A program made the translations under genes and the position numbers. A stretch of DNA of 5,537 nucleotides from an uncultured bacterium (lineage in GTDB: Bacteria > Planctomycetota > Phycisphaerae > Phycisphaerales > SM1A02). Below the pieces are notes generated by a model that ran no database searches, had not been told where the DNA came from, and saw only the letters and a list, made by a program, of their open reading frames with translations. How positions within the stretch are numbered: the stretch's first letter is position 1; every line of letters starts with the position of its first letter. Where the stretch lies: positions 1 through 5,537 of the forward strand of contig CAIXEV010000556.1 in the NCBI GenBank assembly GCA_903918555.1. The letters run 5' to 3'. Positions 1 through 5,171 of this stretch are shown piece by piece.

Positions 1-265
1 CGCCCTTGATCGCGGCCGACGCGACGACGAGCTGCGTGCCCGTCGGAAGCGCGCGCATCGCGGCGCCGATGCTCACGGGAATGCCCGCCTGCTCGAGCCG
101 CGTGATCACGCTGCCATCGGACTGGTCGGAGCCGCTGACGATCGCGCCACGCTTCTGCAGCATGAGCGCGAGCCCGTTCATGCCGGAGCCGCCGATCCCG
201 ATGAAGTGCACGCGAAGTCCCGCGAAGGAGAAGTCAGGCGACTGGTGGAAGGGGACCGGCTTCAT
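1..265 (-). CDS. murC: UDP-N-acetylmuramate--L-alanine ligase (MurC), N-terminal part, cut by the left edge
   Basis: MurC adds L-alanine to UDP-N-acetylmuramic acid using ATP, the first step of the peptide stem of cytoplasmic peptidoglycan precursor synthesis. Only the first 88 codons lie in the window. They hold the hallmark N-terminal UDP-binding Rossmann segment: a hydrophobic strand (RVHFIGIGG, about residues 18-26) running into the glycine-rich loop GIGGSGMNG (23-31), then a helix and the strand ending in SGSD (44-47), followed by an SxxITRLEQAG helix typical of MurC and Mpl. The later ATP-binding and ligase domains are off the edge. The ATG at 265 is chosen because it places the glycine loop at the usual distance from the N-terminus; no clear Shine-Dalgarno sequence precedes it. 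It follows nth on the same strand after 199 bases. Mpl is the main alternative; MurC is favoured by the short N-terminus and the GIGGSGM loop. Confidence 0.9.
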   Translation of the reverse strand, partial: MKPVPFHQSPDFSFAGLRVHFIGIGGSGMNGLALMLQKRGAIVSGSDQSDGSVITRLEQAGIPVSIGAAMRALPTGTQLVVASAAIKG

Positions 266-298
266 CGAAGCATTGATGGAAGTGTGGAGGGAAGCCTG

Positions 299-350
299 TT
301 GACAAGCCTCGGTTTGAGAAGCCACGGCTTGACAAGCCTCGGTCGGCTTG
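299..350. repeat. Short direct and inverted repeats (TTGACAAGCCTCGGT / AAGCC-GGCTT) between nth and murC
   Basis: A 15-base unit, TTGACAAGCCTCGGT, occurs exactly twice, at 299-313 and 329-343, with a 30-base period. Between and around the copies lie AAGCC...GGCTT inverted repeats: AAGCC-AC-GGCTT at 319-330 and CAAGCC-TCGGTC-GGCTTG at 333-350, the latter a perfect 6-bp stem with a 6-base loop. The segment sits in the 199-base gap (266-464) between the end of nth and the start of murC; I see no gene in the rest of that gap. The stems could slow or stop transcription leaving nth or structure the murC leader, but there is no T-tract, so a classical terminator is not supported. A family of small dispersed repeats is another possibility. 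Confidence 0.6.
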
Positions 351-464
351 GTCTCCAGTGACACAGCGGCAATAGATGGCTTGTTCACGCGCCTCGCGCT
401 CCATGCGATGGGGTGGATTTGACACGGACCCGATTCGGTGCGCGGACAACCACGCAACGGCACA

Positions 465-1220
465 TTATCGGCGAGAACTGCCTGTCCGCGCCACTTTCTT
501 TGAACTTGGCTTGATGTTTCGAGGATGCTTTCGCGGCGCGGCCGCGGCCGCCTTGGCGACGAGCTTCGCCTCGCTGCAGAAGCGTTGGCAGATCGGGTCG
601 CCGGCGCACTCGCCGCCGCGCGCCTTGCAGGCGCGGCGACCGTGGAAGATCAGGAGGTGCGAGAGCAGGCACCATTCCTCGCGGGGAAAGAGCGCCATCA
701 GGTCGCGCTCGATCGCCTGCGGGGTCTTGCCGCGGGAAAGCCCGAGCCGCGCCGAGAGCCGCGCCACATGGGTGTCGACGACCACCCCCTCGTTGATCCC
801 GAAGCAGTTGCCGAGGACGACATTCGCCGTCTTGCGCGCAACTCCGCGCAAAAGCAGGAGTTCCTCCATCGTGCGCGGCACCTCGCCGCCGAAGCGCTCG
901 ATGAGCAGGCGGCAGGTCTCGTGGACGGCCTTCGCCTTCGAGCGGAAGAGCCCGATCGAGCGGATGTGGGGCTCGATCTCGGCCGGCGTCGCGCGGGCGT
1001 AGTCGGCGGGGGTGGGGAAGGCCTTGAAGAGCCCGGGCGTCGCCTTGTTGACCGCGACATCGGTGCACTGGGCCGACAGGATCGTGGCGATCAGGAGTTC
1101 GTGCGGCTTCGTCCAGTCGAGCTCGCAGTGGGCGTCCGGGTAGCGCGCCTTGAGCAGGGCGAGGAGGTCGGCCGCGCGCGCCTTCTGGGCGGGGGTCTTG
1201 CGGGGGAGCGGGTCAGGCAC
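465..1220 (-). CDS. nth: Endonuclease III, DNA glycosylase/AP lyase (Nth)
   Basis: Endonuclease III removes oxidised pyrimidines and nicks the resulting abasic site in base-excision repair. The 251-residue product has the full family layout. The six-helix barrel start (PHELLIATILSAQCTD, 39-54) is followed by the helix-hairpin-helix with catalytic lysine (RGVARKTANVV, Lys130), the catalytic aspartate in VDTHVARL (Asp149), and a C-terminal four-cysteine cluster (Cys198, 205, 211, 215). Two oddities: the hairpin reads LRGVARKTA where LPGVGRKTA is usual, and the cysteines are spaced C-x6-C-x5-C-x3-C instead of C-x6-C-x2-C-x5-C. A basic tail (222-251) makes it about 40 residues longer than the E. 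coli enzyme. The start is GTG at 1220, overlapping the upstream stop by 8 bases, with GGGAG nine bases before it; no in-frame ATG lies between it and the conserved domain, so translational coupling to the upstream gene is likely. Confidence 0.94.
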   Translation of the reverse strand: MPDPLPRKTPAQKARAADLLALLKARYPDAHCELDWTKPHELLIATILSAQCTDVAVNKATPGLFKAFPTPADYARATPAEIEPHIRSIGLFRSKAKAVHETCRLLIERFGGEVPRTMEELLLLRGVARKTANVVLGNCFGINEGVVVDTHVARLSARLGLSRGKTPQAIERDLMALFPREEWCLLSHLLIFHGRRACKARGGECAGDPICQRFCSEAKLVAKAAAAAPRKHPRNIKPSSKKVARTGSSRR

Positions 1221-1782
1221 GGCGGCGAGCTCCCGCCGCGGCCGCCGTGAGCATCGCCGCGGCGAGAAGCGACAGCACTTCCGCGGTGGCGACGCGCGAG
1301 GCGAAGGCGTGCGTTCGGTCGACCTCAGTCTTCGCCTCGATCGCCTGCGCGCGGGTGCTCGCATCCGCGGCGAGCGCCCGGTACCTCGCATCGGCGCCGC
1401 GGAAACCCTCGAGCGCCGCGAAGCTCACGCCCACCGAAGCCACCGCGCCGACGATCGCAGCGATGCGGAGGCCACGCAGCGGCTCGACCGACTTGGCGCG
1501 CTGCGAAAGCGCAAGCCGAACCGCAAGCGCAGCCACGGCGATCGCAGCAAGCACCACGCGCGGCTGCTGCGCGAGATCGAACACGCGCTCGACGAGGAAT
1601 CCGGCGACGAGCTGGCGGCCGAGCACCGGCTCGGCGGCGATGAACGACTCGTAGCCCGCCATCGACAGCGGAAGCTCGCGCGCGGCGGGGAAGATCGCCA
1701 TCGCGGCGACGCCGCCGACGACCGAGAGCGCGAACCACAGCATGATGGCAAGCCAGAACACGATGTCCGCGACGCGTTGCAT
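1213..1782 (-). CDS. TMEM205/DUF4149-like four-helix membrane protein
   Basis: The 189-residue product is a predicted inner-membrane protein of unknown function. Hydrophobic segments lie at about 6-30, 77-94, 105-124 and 165-184, and it ends in GARRR. The arrangement resembles the TMEM205/DUF4149 family as I know it: a first helix ending in an (A)xxxFP motif (AMAIFP, 27-32), a soluble loop with conserved-looking residues (YESF, 44-47), two central helices, then a helical loop with DARYRAL (131-137) and a charged stretch (DRTHAFASR) before the last helix. The match is by pattern and is moderate. The ATG at 1782 is preferred because upstream in-frame sequence is antisense to the divergent gene and poorly hydrophobic; no Shine-Dalgarno is present, and a -10-like TACGAT lies six bases upstream. 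It is first in an apparent operon with nth (8-base overlap). Confidence 0.7.
   Translation of the reverse strand: MQRVADIVFWLAIMLWFALSVVGGVAAMAIFPAARELPLSMAGYESFIAAEPVLGRQLVAGFLVERVFDLAQQPRVVLAAIAVAALAVRLALSQRAKSVEPLRGLRIAAIVGAVASVGVSFAALEGFRGADARYRALAADASTRAQAIEAKTEVDRTHAFASRVATAEVLSLLAAAMLTAAAAGARRRA
1230..1234 (-). promoter_or_regulatory. Shine-Dalgarno GGGAG that fixes the GTG start of nth
   Basis: Read on the minus strand, GGGAG lies nine bases before the GTG at 1220, inside the last codons of the upstream membrane-protein gene. It supports this GTG over an N-terminal extension, which would run deep into the upstream gene in another frame, and suggests that ribosomes finishing at the TGA at 1213-1215 restart here. 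Confidence 0.6.
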
Positions 1783-1788
1783 GGGCAG

Positions 1789-1794
1789 ATCGTA
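1789..1794 (-). promoter_or_regulatory. Putative -10 element TACGAT for the DUF4149-like/nth operon
   Basis: On the minus strand TACGAT (four of six bases match TATAAT) ends six bases before the ATG at 1782. A start of transcription about seven bases downstream of such an element would fall on the ATG, giving a leaderless or almost leaderless mRNA, consistent with the absence of a Shine-Dalgarno sequence. No good -35 hexamer is visible at 16-18 bases, so the call rests on the hexamer and its place in a 40-base divergent spacer. Confidence 0.35.
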
Positions 1795-1807
1795 TCGCGT
1801 CAGGAGG

Positions 1808-1815
1808 GCTACACT
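1808..1815 (+). promoter_or_regulatory. Putative -10 element GCTACACT for the TIM-barrel gene
   Basis: TACACT (1810-1815, four of six bases match TATAAT) ends seven bases before the ATG at 1823, again implying a leaderless or near-leaderless transcript. An AGGAGG at 1802-1807 lies 15 bases before the ATG, too far for a normal ribosome-binding site and upstream of the expected transcription start. No convincing -35 hexamer is visible; the -35 position would coincide with the minus-strand -10 element at 1789-1794. Confidence 0.35.
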
Positions 1816-1822
1816 CGCGCCC

Positions 1823-2590
1823 ATGCCGCAACTGCGGATCGACGCACGCCCAAACCTCGCAGCGACCGTCGCGCCGCTCGGCGCCGATCCCGCTCCGCTC
1901 GGCGTGCGCGAGGCGATCGCGTGGCTCTCCGAACTCGGCGTGCGCGGGGCGCAACTCTCCGCGACCGATCCGGCGACGCGCCCGCGCGACCTCGGCGCAA
2001 GCGCGCGGCGCGACCTCCGCGCCATGCTCGCGCGGCACGAGCTCGCCTGCGCCGGCCTTGACTTCTTCATTCCCGCGGCGCACTACACGGATCCGACGCA
2101 TGTCTCGCGGGCCTTCGACGCGCTGCTCGGCGCGATCGGGCTCGCGGCCGACCTCGGCGGCGCGCCCGTCACCGCGGCGATTCCATCGGATGTGCCCGCC
2201 GACTTCCGCGCCGCGATCGGCGCGGAGGCATCGCGCCTCGGCGTCGCGGTGCTGATCCCCGCGGGCGCATCGCCCGTCGATCTCGCCGCGCCGTTCGCGC
2301 CCGCAATCGACTGCGCCACGGTGCTCGGCGAATCGGGCCGTCCCGAGGAAGTGATCGCCCGCCTCGGGCCACGGCTTGGCGGCGTGCGGCTCGTCGATCT
2401 CCTCCGCAGCGGCCTGCGCGGGCCGATTCTCGAGCCAGGCGAGTCGCGTCTCGACGCCCTCGCCGTGCGCATGGCGATCGAGGTTTCGAGCTTCGCGGGC
2501 CTGCCCGTCCTCGACGCGCGGCAGTGGCAGGAGCCAAGGCGCGGAATCGCCGATTCAGCGCGCCGATGGGCGCAACTCTGTTCGGTGTGA
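1823..2590 (+). CDS. TIM-barrel protein of the sugar phosphate isomerase/epimerase (xylose isomerase-like) type
   Basis: The 255-residue product reads as a complete single (beta/alpha)8 barrel. Signs are the early helix-strand unit WLSELGVRGAQLSA (34-47), the pattern HELACAGLDFFIP (72-84), a helix leading to LAADLGGAPVTAAIP (107-121), strands LGVAVLIPAG (139-148) and PAIDCATVLGESG (160-172), then GGVRLVDLLRSG (186-197), a PGESRLD turn (205-211) and LPVLDARQW (227-235). In active relatives these strands carry Glu, Asp/His, His and Glu metal ligands. Here the first is Pro/Ala (146-147), the HxKD-like position has no histidine, and the last is Asp231, so the usual metal site looks altered or lost. 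Substrate and reaction cannot be named. The ATG at 1823 avoids overlap with the divergent gene; earlier in-frame ATGs lie inside that gene. A 117-base gap follows. Confidence 0.78.
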   Translation: MPQLRIDARPNLAATVAPLGADPAPLGVREAIAWLSELGVRGAQLSATDPATRPRDLGASARRDLRAMLARHELACAGLDFFIPAAHYTDPTHVSRAFDALLGAIGLAADLGGAPVTAAIPSDVPADFRAAIGAEASRLGVAVLIPAGASPVDLAAPFAPAIDCATVLGESGRPEEVIARLGPRLGGVRLVDLLRSGLRGPILEPGESRLDALAVRMAIEVSSFAGLPVLDARQWQEPRRGIADSARRWAQLCSV

Positions 2591-2621
2591 CGGTGAACCG
2601 CCACGCGTGCGATGGGGCTCC

Positions 2622-2629
2622 GCTACGAT
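2622..2629 (+). promoter_or_regulatory. Possible -10 element GCTACGAT upstream of the SPOR-like gene
   Basis: GCTACGAT in the 117-base gap (2591-2707) contains the same TACGAT hexamer seen before the DUF4149-like gene and the same GCTAC start seen before the TIM-barrel gene. It would give a leader of about 70 bases before the ATG at 2708. There is no recognisable -35 hexamer at normal distance, so confidence is low; read-through from the TIM-barrel gene is an alternative because no terminator is visible between them. Confidence 0.25.
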
Positions 2630-2707
2630 TGCATCTGCGGTCGCCGTCGTCCGAGGCCGCGGAAACGCGCATCGGCGTCAACCACATCAACCAGACCGTG
2701 AGGCCAT

Positions 2708-3457
2708 ATGGCGCGCAAGGGTGGACCTGCTCTCTACGAACTACTCTCGAGCACGAAGGCTGTGCCTCTCGCGGGAGGAGCCGCTCGACCGTCGGCGCCC
2801 GCAGCTGCGTTCAGCGGCTCGCAGACGCAGTTGATCGCGTGGATCGCGGTCGGAGTCGTCGCCGTGGTGATCGCGTACCTGGTCGGCGTGAACCGCGGCG
2901 AACGCCTCGGCCGCGCCGCGTACTCCGAGGAGCGCGAGCAGGAGCGGCAGCTCCTCGACGGCGGCCGGCCCGCGACGGCGGGCTCGGCCTCGAGGGAGAC
3001 GGCATCGGGTGACGCCGTACCGTCGGCGACCGGCGCGGGCGTTGAAACGCGGGGGTTTGAGAAGCAGGGAGCGTCCGAAAACCGCGCGCAAGTCGACGGA
3101 AACGGAATTTCCCGCGGCCAAGCCCTCGAAGATGGCCCGCTGTCGCCGCTGCAGCTGGGAGCCGATCCCCGCCAGGCAGGGCTCAATTACTTCGTGATCG
3201 CCACCGTGAGCCCGCCCAGCGCCATCGCGACCGCGCAGTTCTGCCGCGACAAGGGGCTTGACGCGTATGTGGTCCCAAGTAACAATGTTCGATTCTCCGA
3301 AGTCATCGTGCTGCCTGGCTTTCCAGCATCGGATCGCAGCAGCACGGCGGTGAAGGGGCTCGAAGCTCGGATTCGCAAGGTCGGCACCCTGTACAAGAAC
3401 GCCGCCCGCGGGAATCCGGATTTCGGGGACATGTATCACAAGCTCTACAAGCCCTGA
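2708..3457 (+). CDS. One-pass membrane protein with a SPOR-like C-terminal domain
   Basis: The 249-residue product has four parts. A short N-terminus opens with MARKGGPALYELL. One transmembrane helix follows (41-61, QLIAWIAVGVVAVVIAYLVG). A charged, low-complexity linker runs to about residue 155, opening with an EEREQERQLL helix (74-83). The C-terminal domain is at about 159-231. That domain follows the SPOR order strand-helix-strand-strand-helix: NYFVIATV (160-167), a helix to about 183, LDAYVVPS (184-191), SEVIVLPGF (197-205) where SPOR domains have a similar 'V-x-V-G-P-F' strand, then a long helix (209-231). SPOR domains bind denuded glycan strands at division sites; here the assignment is by fold pattern only. 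The tail GNPDFGDMYHKLYKP is extra. The ATG at 2708 has TGAGG four bases upstream, rather close. Membrane orientation is uncertain because both flanks are basic; a periplasmic C-terminus is inferred. Confidence 0.7.
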   Translation: MARKGGPALYELLSSTKAVPLAGGAARPSAPAAAFSGSQTQLIAWIAVGVVAVVIAYLVGVNRGERLGRAAYSEEREQERQLLDGGRPATAGSASRETASGDAVPSATGAGVETRGFEKQGASENRAQVDGNGISRGQALEDGPLSPLQLGADPRQAGLNYFVIATVSPPSAIATAQFCRDKGLDAYVVPSNNVRFSEVIVLPGFPASDRSSTAVKGLEARIRKVGTLYKNAARGNPDFGDMYHKLYKP

Positions 3458-3494
3458 CTCCACAAGCCCCGATGTACGGGACACGAGCAGTGGC

Positions 3495-3526
3495 GAGTCA
3501 AGGAAGCTGCAAGTCACGAAACCTGC
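3495..3526 (+). repeat. Imperfect 16-base tandem repeat before the small basic protein gene
   Basis: GAGTCAAGGAAGCTGC (3495-3510) is followed directly by AAGTCACGAAACCTGC (3511-3526), matching at 12 of 16 positions. It lies in the 115-base gap between the SPOR-like gene and the small basic protein gene, about 45 bases before the latter's ATG. It could be a regulatory leader element or chance; no gene or promoter is evident in this gap. Confidence 0.35.
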
Positions 3527-3572
3527 GAGTAGCGGCCACCCGCGAAAGCGACCAGAAGAAGGCGAGCACGAC

Positions 3573-3812
3573 ATGGGCATTCACTCCAGCCTCAAGACCA
3601 AGTCCGGTGCGCTCAACCAGCACCGCAATGTTCTCACCCGCGATGAGCGCGTCGCCAAGCTGACCGCGGCGGACCGCTTTGCCGACGGCAAGAACTCGCC
3701 GCTCGGTCTCCCCAAGGTCCTGAGCATCAAGGTCGCGGCCGGCAAGAAGCCCAAGAAGGATCCTGCTGCCGCCGCTGCCGGCGCCGACACGAAGGACGCG
3801 AAGAAGAAGTAA
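3573..3812 (+). CDS. Small basic protein, PVC-superphylum signature family (TIGR04137-like)
   Basis: The 79-residue protein opens with MGIHSSLKTKSGALNQHRNV and continues with LTRDERVAKL and LGLPKVLSIK, the recognisable core of the small basic protein family found across Planctomycetes, Verrucomicrobia and Chlamydiae. Family members are thought to bind nucleic acid or the ribosome in a housekeeping role; the exact function is not established. The core covers about residues 1-52. The remaining 27 residues form a Lys/Ala-rich tail (AGKKPKKDPAAAAAGADTKD, ending in AKKK) that is probably disordered and longer than in many relatives. The start at 3573 is supported by AGAAGG at 3557-3562, ten bases upstream, and by the conserved N-terminal motif. 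It lies 115 bases after the SPOR-like gene on the same strand and ends in its own strong terminator, so it may be the last gene of that transcript or be transcribed alone. Confidence 0.92.
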   Translation: MGIHSSLKTKSGALNQHRNVLTRDERVAKLTAADRFADGKNSPLGLPKVLSIKVAAGKKPKKDPAAAAAGADTKDAKKK

Positions 3813-3813
3813 T

Positions 3814-3861
3814 CGAAGCGACCTGTCGCTCGCAGCGAAGCCGCTCGCACGAGAGCTTCGC
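3814..3861 (+). other. Structured 3' UTR of the small basic protein gene
   Basis: Between the TAA at 3812 and the terminator at 3898 lie alternative stems. AGCGA-CCTG-TCGCT at 3817-3830 is a small hairpin. GCGAAGC at 3835-3841 pairs perfectly with GCTTCGC at 3855-3861, and CGAAGC at 3814-3819 could compete for the same GCTTCG. In GC-rich sequence such stems arise easily, so a specific function is unproven; they might protect a short abundant mRNA. Confidence 0.35.
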
Positions 3862-3897
3862 GCGCCGCGCCGAGTCTCACCCGATCTGCAATACTGC

Positions 3898-3935
3898 CAA
3901 CACCCCTCGGACCTCCGAGGGGTGTTGCTTTGTTT
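3898..3935 (+). terminator. Rho-independent terminator after the small basic protein gene
   Basis: CAACACCCCTCGG (3898-3910) and CCGAGGGGTGTTG (3915-3927) form a perfect 13-bp stem closed by the four-base loop ACCT. The stem is followed on the plus strand by CTTTGTTT (3928-3935), a U-rich tail. It is placed to end plus-strand transcription from the small basic protein gene 85 bases after its stop codon and to isolate it from the aminotransferase gene. Confidence 0.93.
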
Positions 3936-3962
3936 GGCACCGGTCCGCCGCGCGCGTTCGAT
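3934..3962 (+). promoter_or_regulatory. Probable sigma-70-type promoter of the aminotransferase gene
   Basis: TTGGCA (3934-3939, five of six bases match TTGACA) and TTCGAT (3957-3962, three of six match TATAAT) are separated by exactly 17 bases. A start near 3969 would give a leader of about 20 bases, with GAGAG at 3975-3979 as a possible ribosome-binding site eight bases before the ATG at 3988. The -35 hexamer begins in the terminator's T-tract. The -10 match is weak. Confidence 0.4.
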
Positions 3963-3987
3963 CCACATTCCGTCGAGAGCCACGATC

Positions 3988-5169
3988 ATGTCCGCGACCA
4001 TCGCCCCCTCCACGCTTGATGTCTCGAAGATCCTCTCGCGCCGCGTGCAGTCGGTCGACGCAAGCGGCATCCGCAAGGTGTTCGACCTCGCTGCGCACCT
4101 GAAGGATCCGATCAACCTCTCGATCGGCCAGCCCGACTTCCCGGTGCCGGACATCCTGAAGCAGGCTGCGATCAAGGCGATCGAGGAGAACCGAAACGGC
4201 TACACGCCGACGCAGGGTTGCCCCGAGCTTCTGCGCGCGATCTGGTCGCGCCTCGGCAGCGAGGTCGGTTGGACGAACGACCCCGCGCACGGCCTCTCGA
4301 CGATCGCCACCAGCGGCACGAGCGGCGCGCTCGTCCTCGGCATGATGGCGGTGCTCGATCCGGGCGACGAGGCGATCGTGCCCGATCCGTACTTCGTCAT
4401 GTACCCGCAGCTCGGCGCGCTGACGGGCGGCAAGATGGTGCTCTGCGACACCTACCCCGACTTCCGCATGACCGCGGACAAGATCGAGAAGCTGATCACG
4501 CCGCGCACGAAGGCCGTGCTCGTCAACAGCCCGGGCAACCCGACCAGCGTCGTGCTCAACTCGAAGGAACTGCAGGACATCGTCGACCTCTGCCGCGCGA
4601 AGGGCATCCTGCTCATCTCCGACGAGATCTACGACGAGTTCACCTTCAGCGAGTCGCGCGAGAACGGGCACTTCCCGACGCCGGCGCGCTTCACGCGCGA
4701 CTGCCTGTTGATCCGCGGCTTCGGCAAGACCTACGGCTGCACGGGCTGGCGCCTCGGCTATGTCGCGGGCCCGCACGACATCGTGCAGTCGATCGCGAAG
4801 CTCCAGCAGTACACCTATGTCTGCGCGCCCAGCATGGCGCAGTACGCCGCCGCGCACGCGTTCGAGGTCGACATGCGTCCGTGGGTCGACCGCTTCGAGA
4901 AGCGCCGCGACACCGTGCTCGCCGCGTTCGACGGCGTCGCGCAGGTCGCGAAGCCGGGCGGCGCGTTCTATGCGTTCGTCGAGGTTCCGCCCGCGCTCGG
5001 CATGACCGCGTCGCAGTTCGTCGAGAAGGCGATCGAGCGCAGCGTGCTTGTGATCCCGGGCAAGGTCTTCTCGACGCGCGACACGCACTTCCGCCTGTCG
5101 TTTGCCGCGAAGGAAGAGACGCTCGCGCGCGGACTCGATGTCCTGCGCGGCATCATGCTGGGCAAGTGA
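3988..5169 (+). CDS. PLP-dependent aminotransferase, class I/II (fold type I, aspartate aminotransferase-like)
   Basis: This cytoplasmic enzyme moves an amino group from an amino acid to a 2-oxo acid using pyridoxal phosphate. All family landmarks are present in 393 residues. They are SIGQPDF (45-51), GYTPTQG (71-77), the cofactor-phosphate loop TSGTSGAL (108-115), VNSPGNPT with Asn184, SDEIYDEF with Asp212 and Tyr215, GFGKTYGCTGWRLGY with the Schiff-base Lys247 and Arg255, PGGAFYAF (323-330), and FRLSFA with the substrate-carboxylate Arg369. Length and motifs fit subgroup I-gamma (aspartate, alanine or aromatic aminotransferases); the true substrate cannot be told from sequence alone. The ATG at 3988 is chosen because an upstream in-frame ATG at 3922 lies inside the terminator hairpin. 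GAGAG sits eight bases upstream. It appears monocistronic, with its own promoter and a convergent lipoprotein gene 23 bases beyond its stop. Confidence 0.95.
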   Translation: MSATIAPSTLDVSKILSRRVQSVDASGIRKVFDLAAHLKDPINLSIGQPDFPVPDILKQAAIKAIEENRNGYTPTQGCPELLRAIWSRLGSEVGWTNDPAHGLSTIATSGTSGALVLGMMAVLDPGDEAIVPDPYFVMYPQLGALTGGKMVLCDTYPDFRMTADKIEKLITPRTKAVLVNSPGNPTSVVLNSKELQDIVDLCRAKGILLISDEIYDEFTFSESRENGHFPTPARFTRDCLLIRGFGKTYGCTGWRLGYVAGPHDIVQSIAKLQQYTYVCAPSMAQYAAAHAFEVDMRPWVDRFEKRRDTVLAAFDGVAQVAKPGGAFYAFVEVPPALGMTASQFVEKAIERSVLVIPGKVFSTRDTHFRLSFAAKEETLARGLDVLRGIMLGK

Positions 5170-5171
5170 GC

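Noticed and set aside
299..334. Perfect TTGACA hexamers at 299-304 and 329-334 as plus-strand -35 elements
   Set aside because: No -10-like hexamer lies 16-18 bases downstream of either, no plus-strand gene follows, and both belong to the repeated 15-base unit.
234..449. Minus-strand 71-codon frame over the nth-murC gap
   Set aside because: It overlaps the murC start in another frame, has no Shine-Dalgarno sequence, and its RGLS/RGFS repeats simply reflect the DNA repeats.
525..1250. Plus-strand open frame of 241 codons across nth
   Set aside because: It is antisense to a complete, motif-bearing nth and has low-complexity Arg/Glu/Ala content.
1742..1822. Extension of the TIM-barrel gene to the ATG at 1742
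   Set aside because: It would overlap the divergent membrane-protein gene, and the added residues do not resemble a barrel start.
3922..3987. N-terminal extension of the aminotransferase to the ATG at 3922
   Set aside because: That ATG frame starts in the terminator hairpin and adds 22 residues not expected in the family; the ATG at 3988 has a GAGAG at good distance.
3877..5088. Long open frame of 403 codons antisense to the aminotransferase gene
   Set aside because: Its translation is extremely rich in Arg, Asp, Glu and His with no recognisable domain, as expected for the shadow of a GC-rich gene; the plus-strand frame has every aminotransferase motif.
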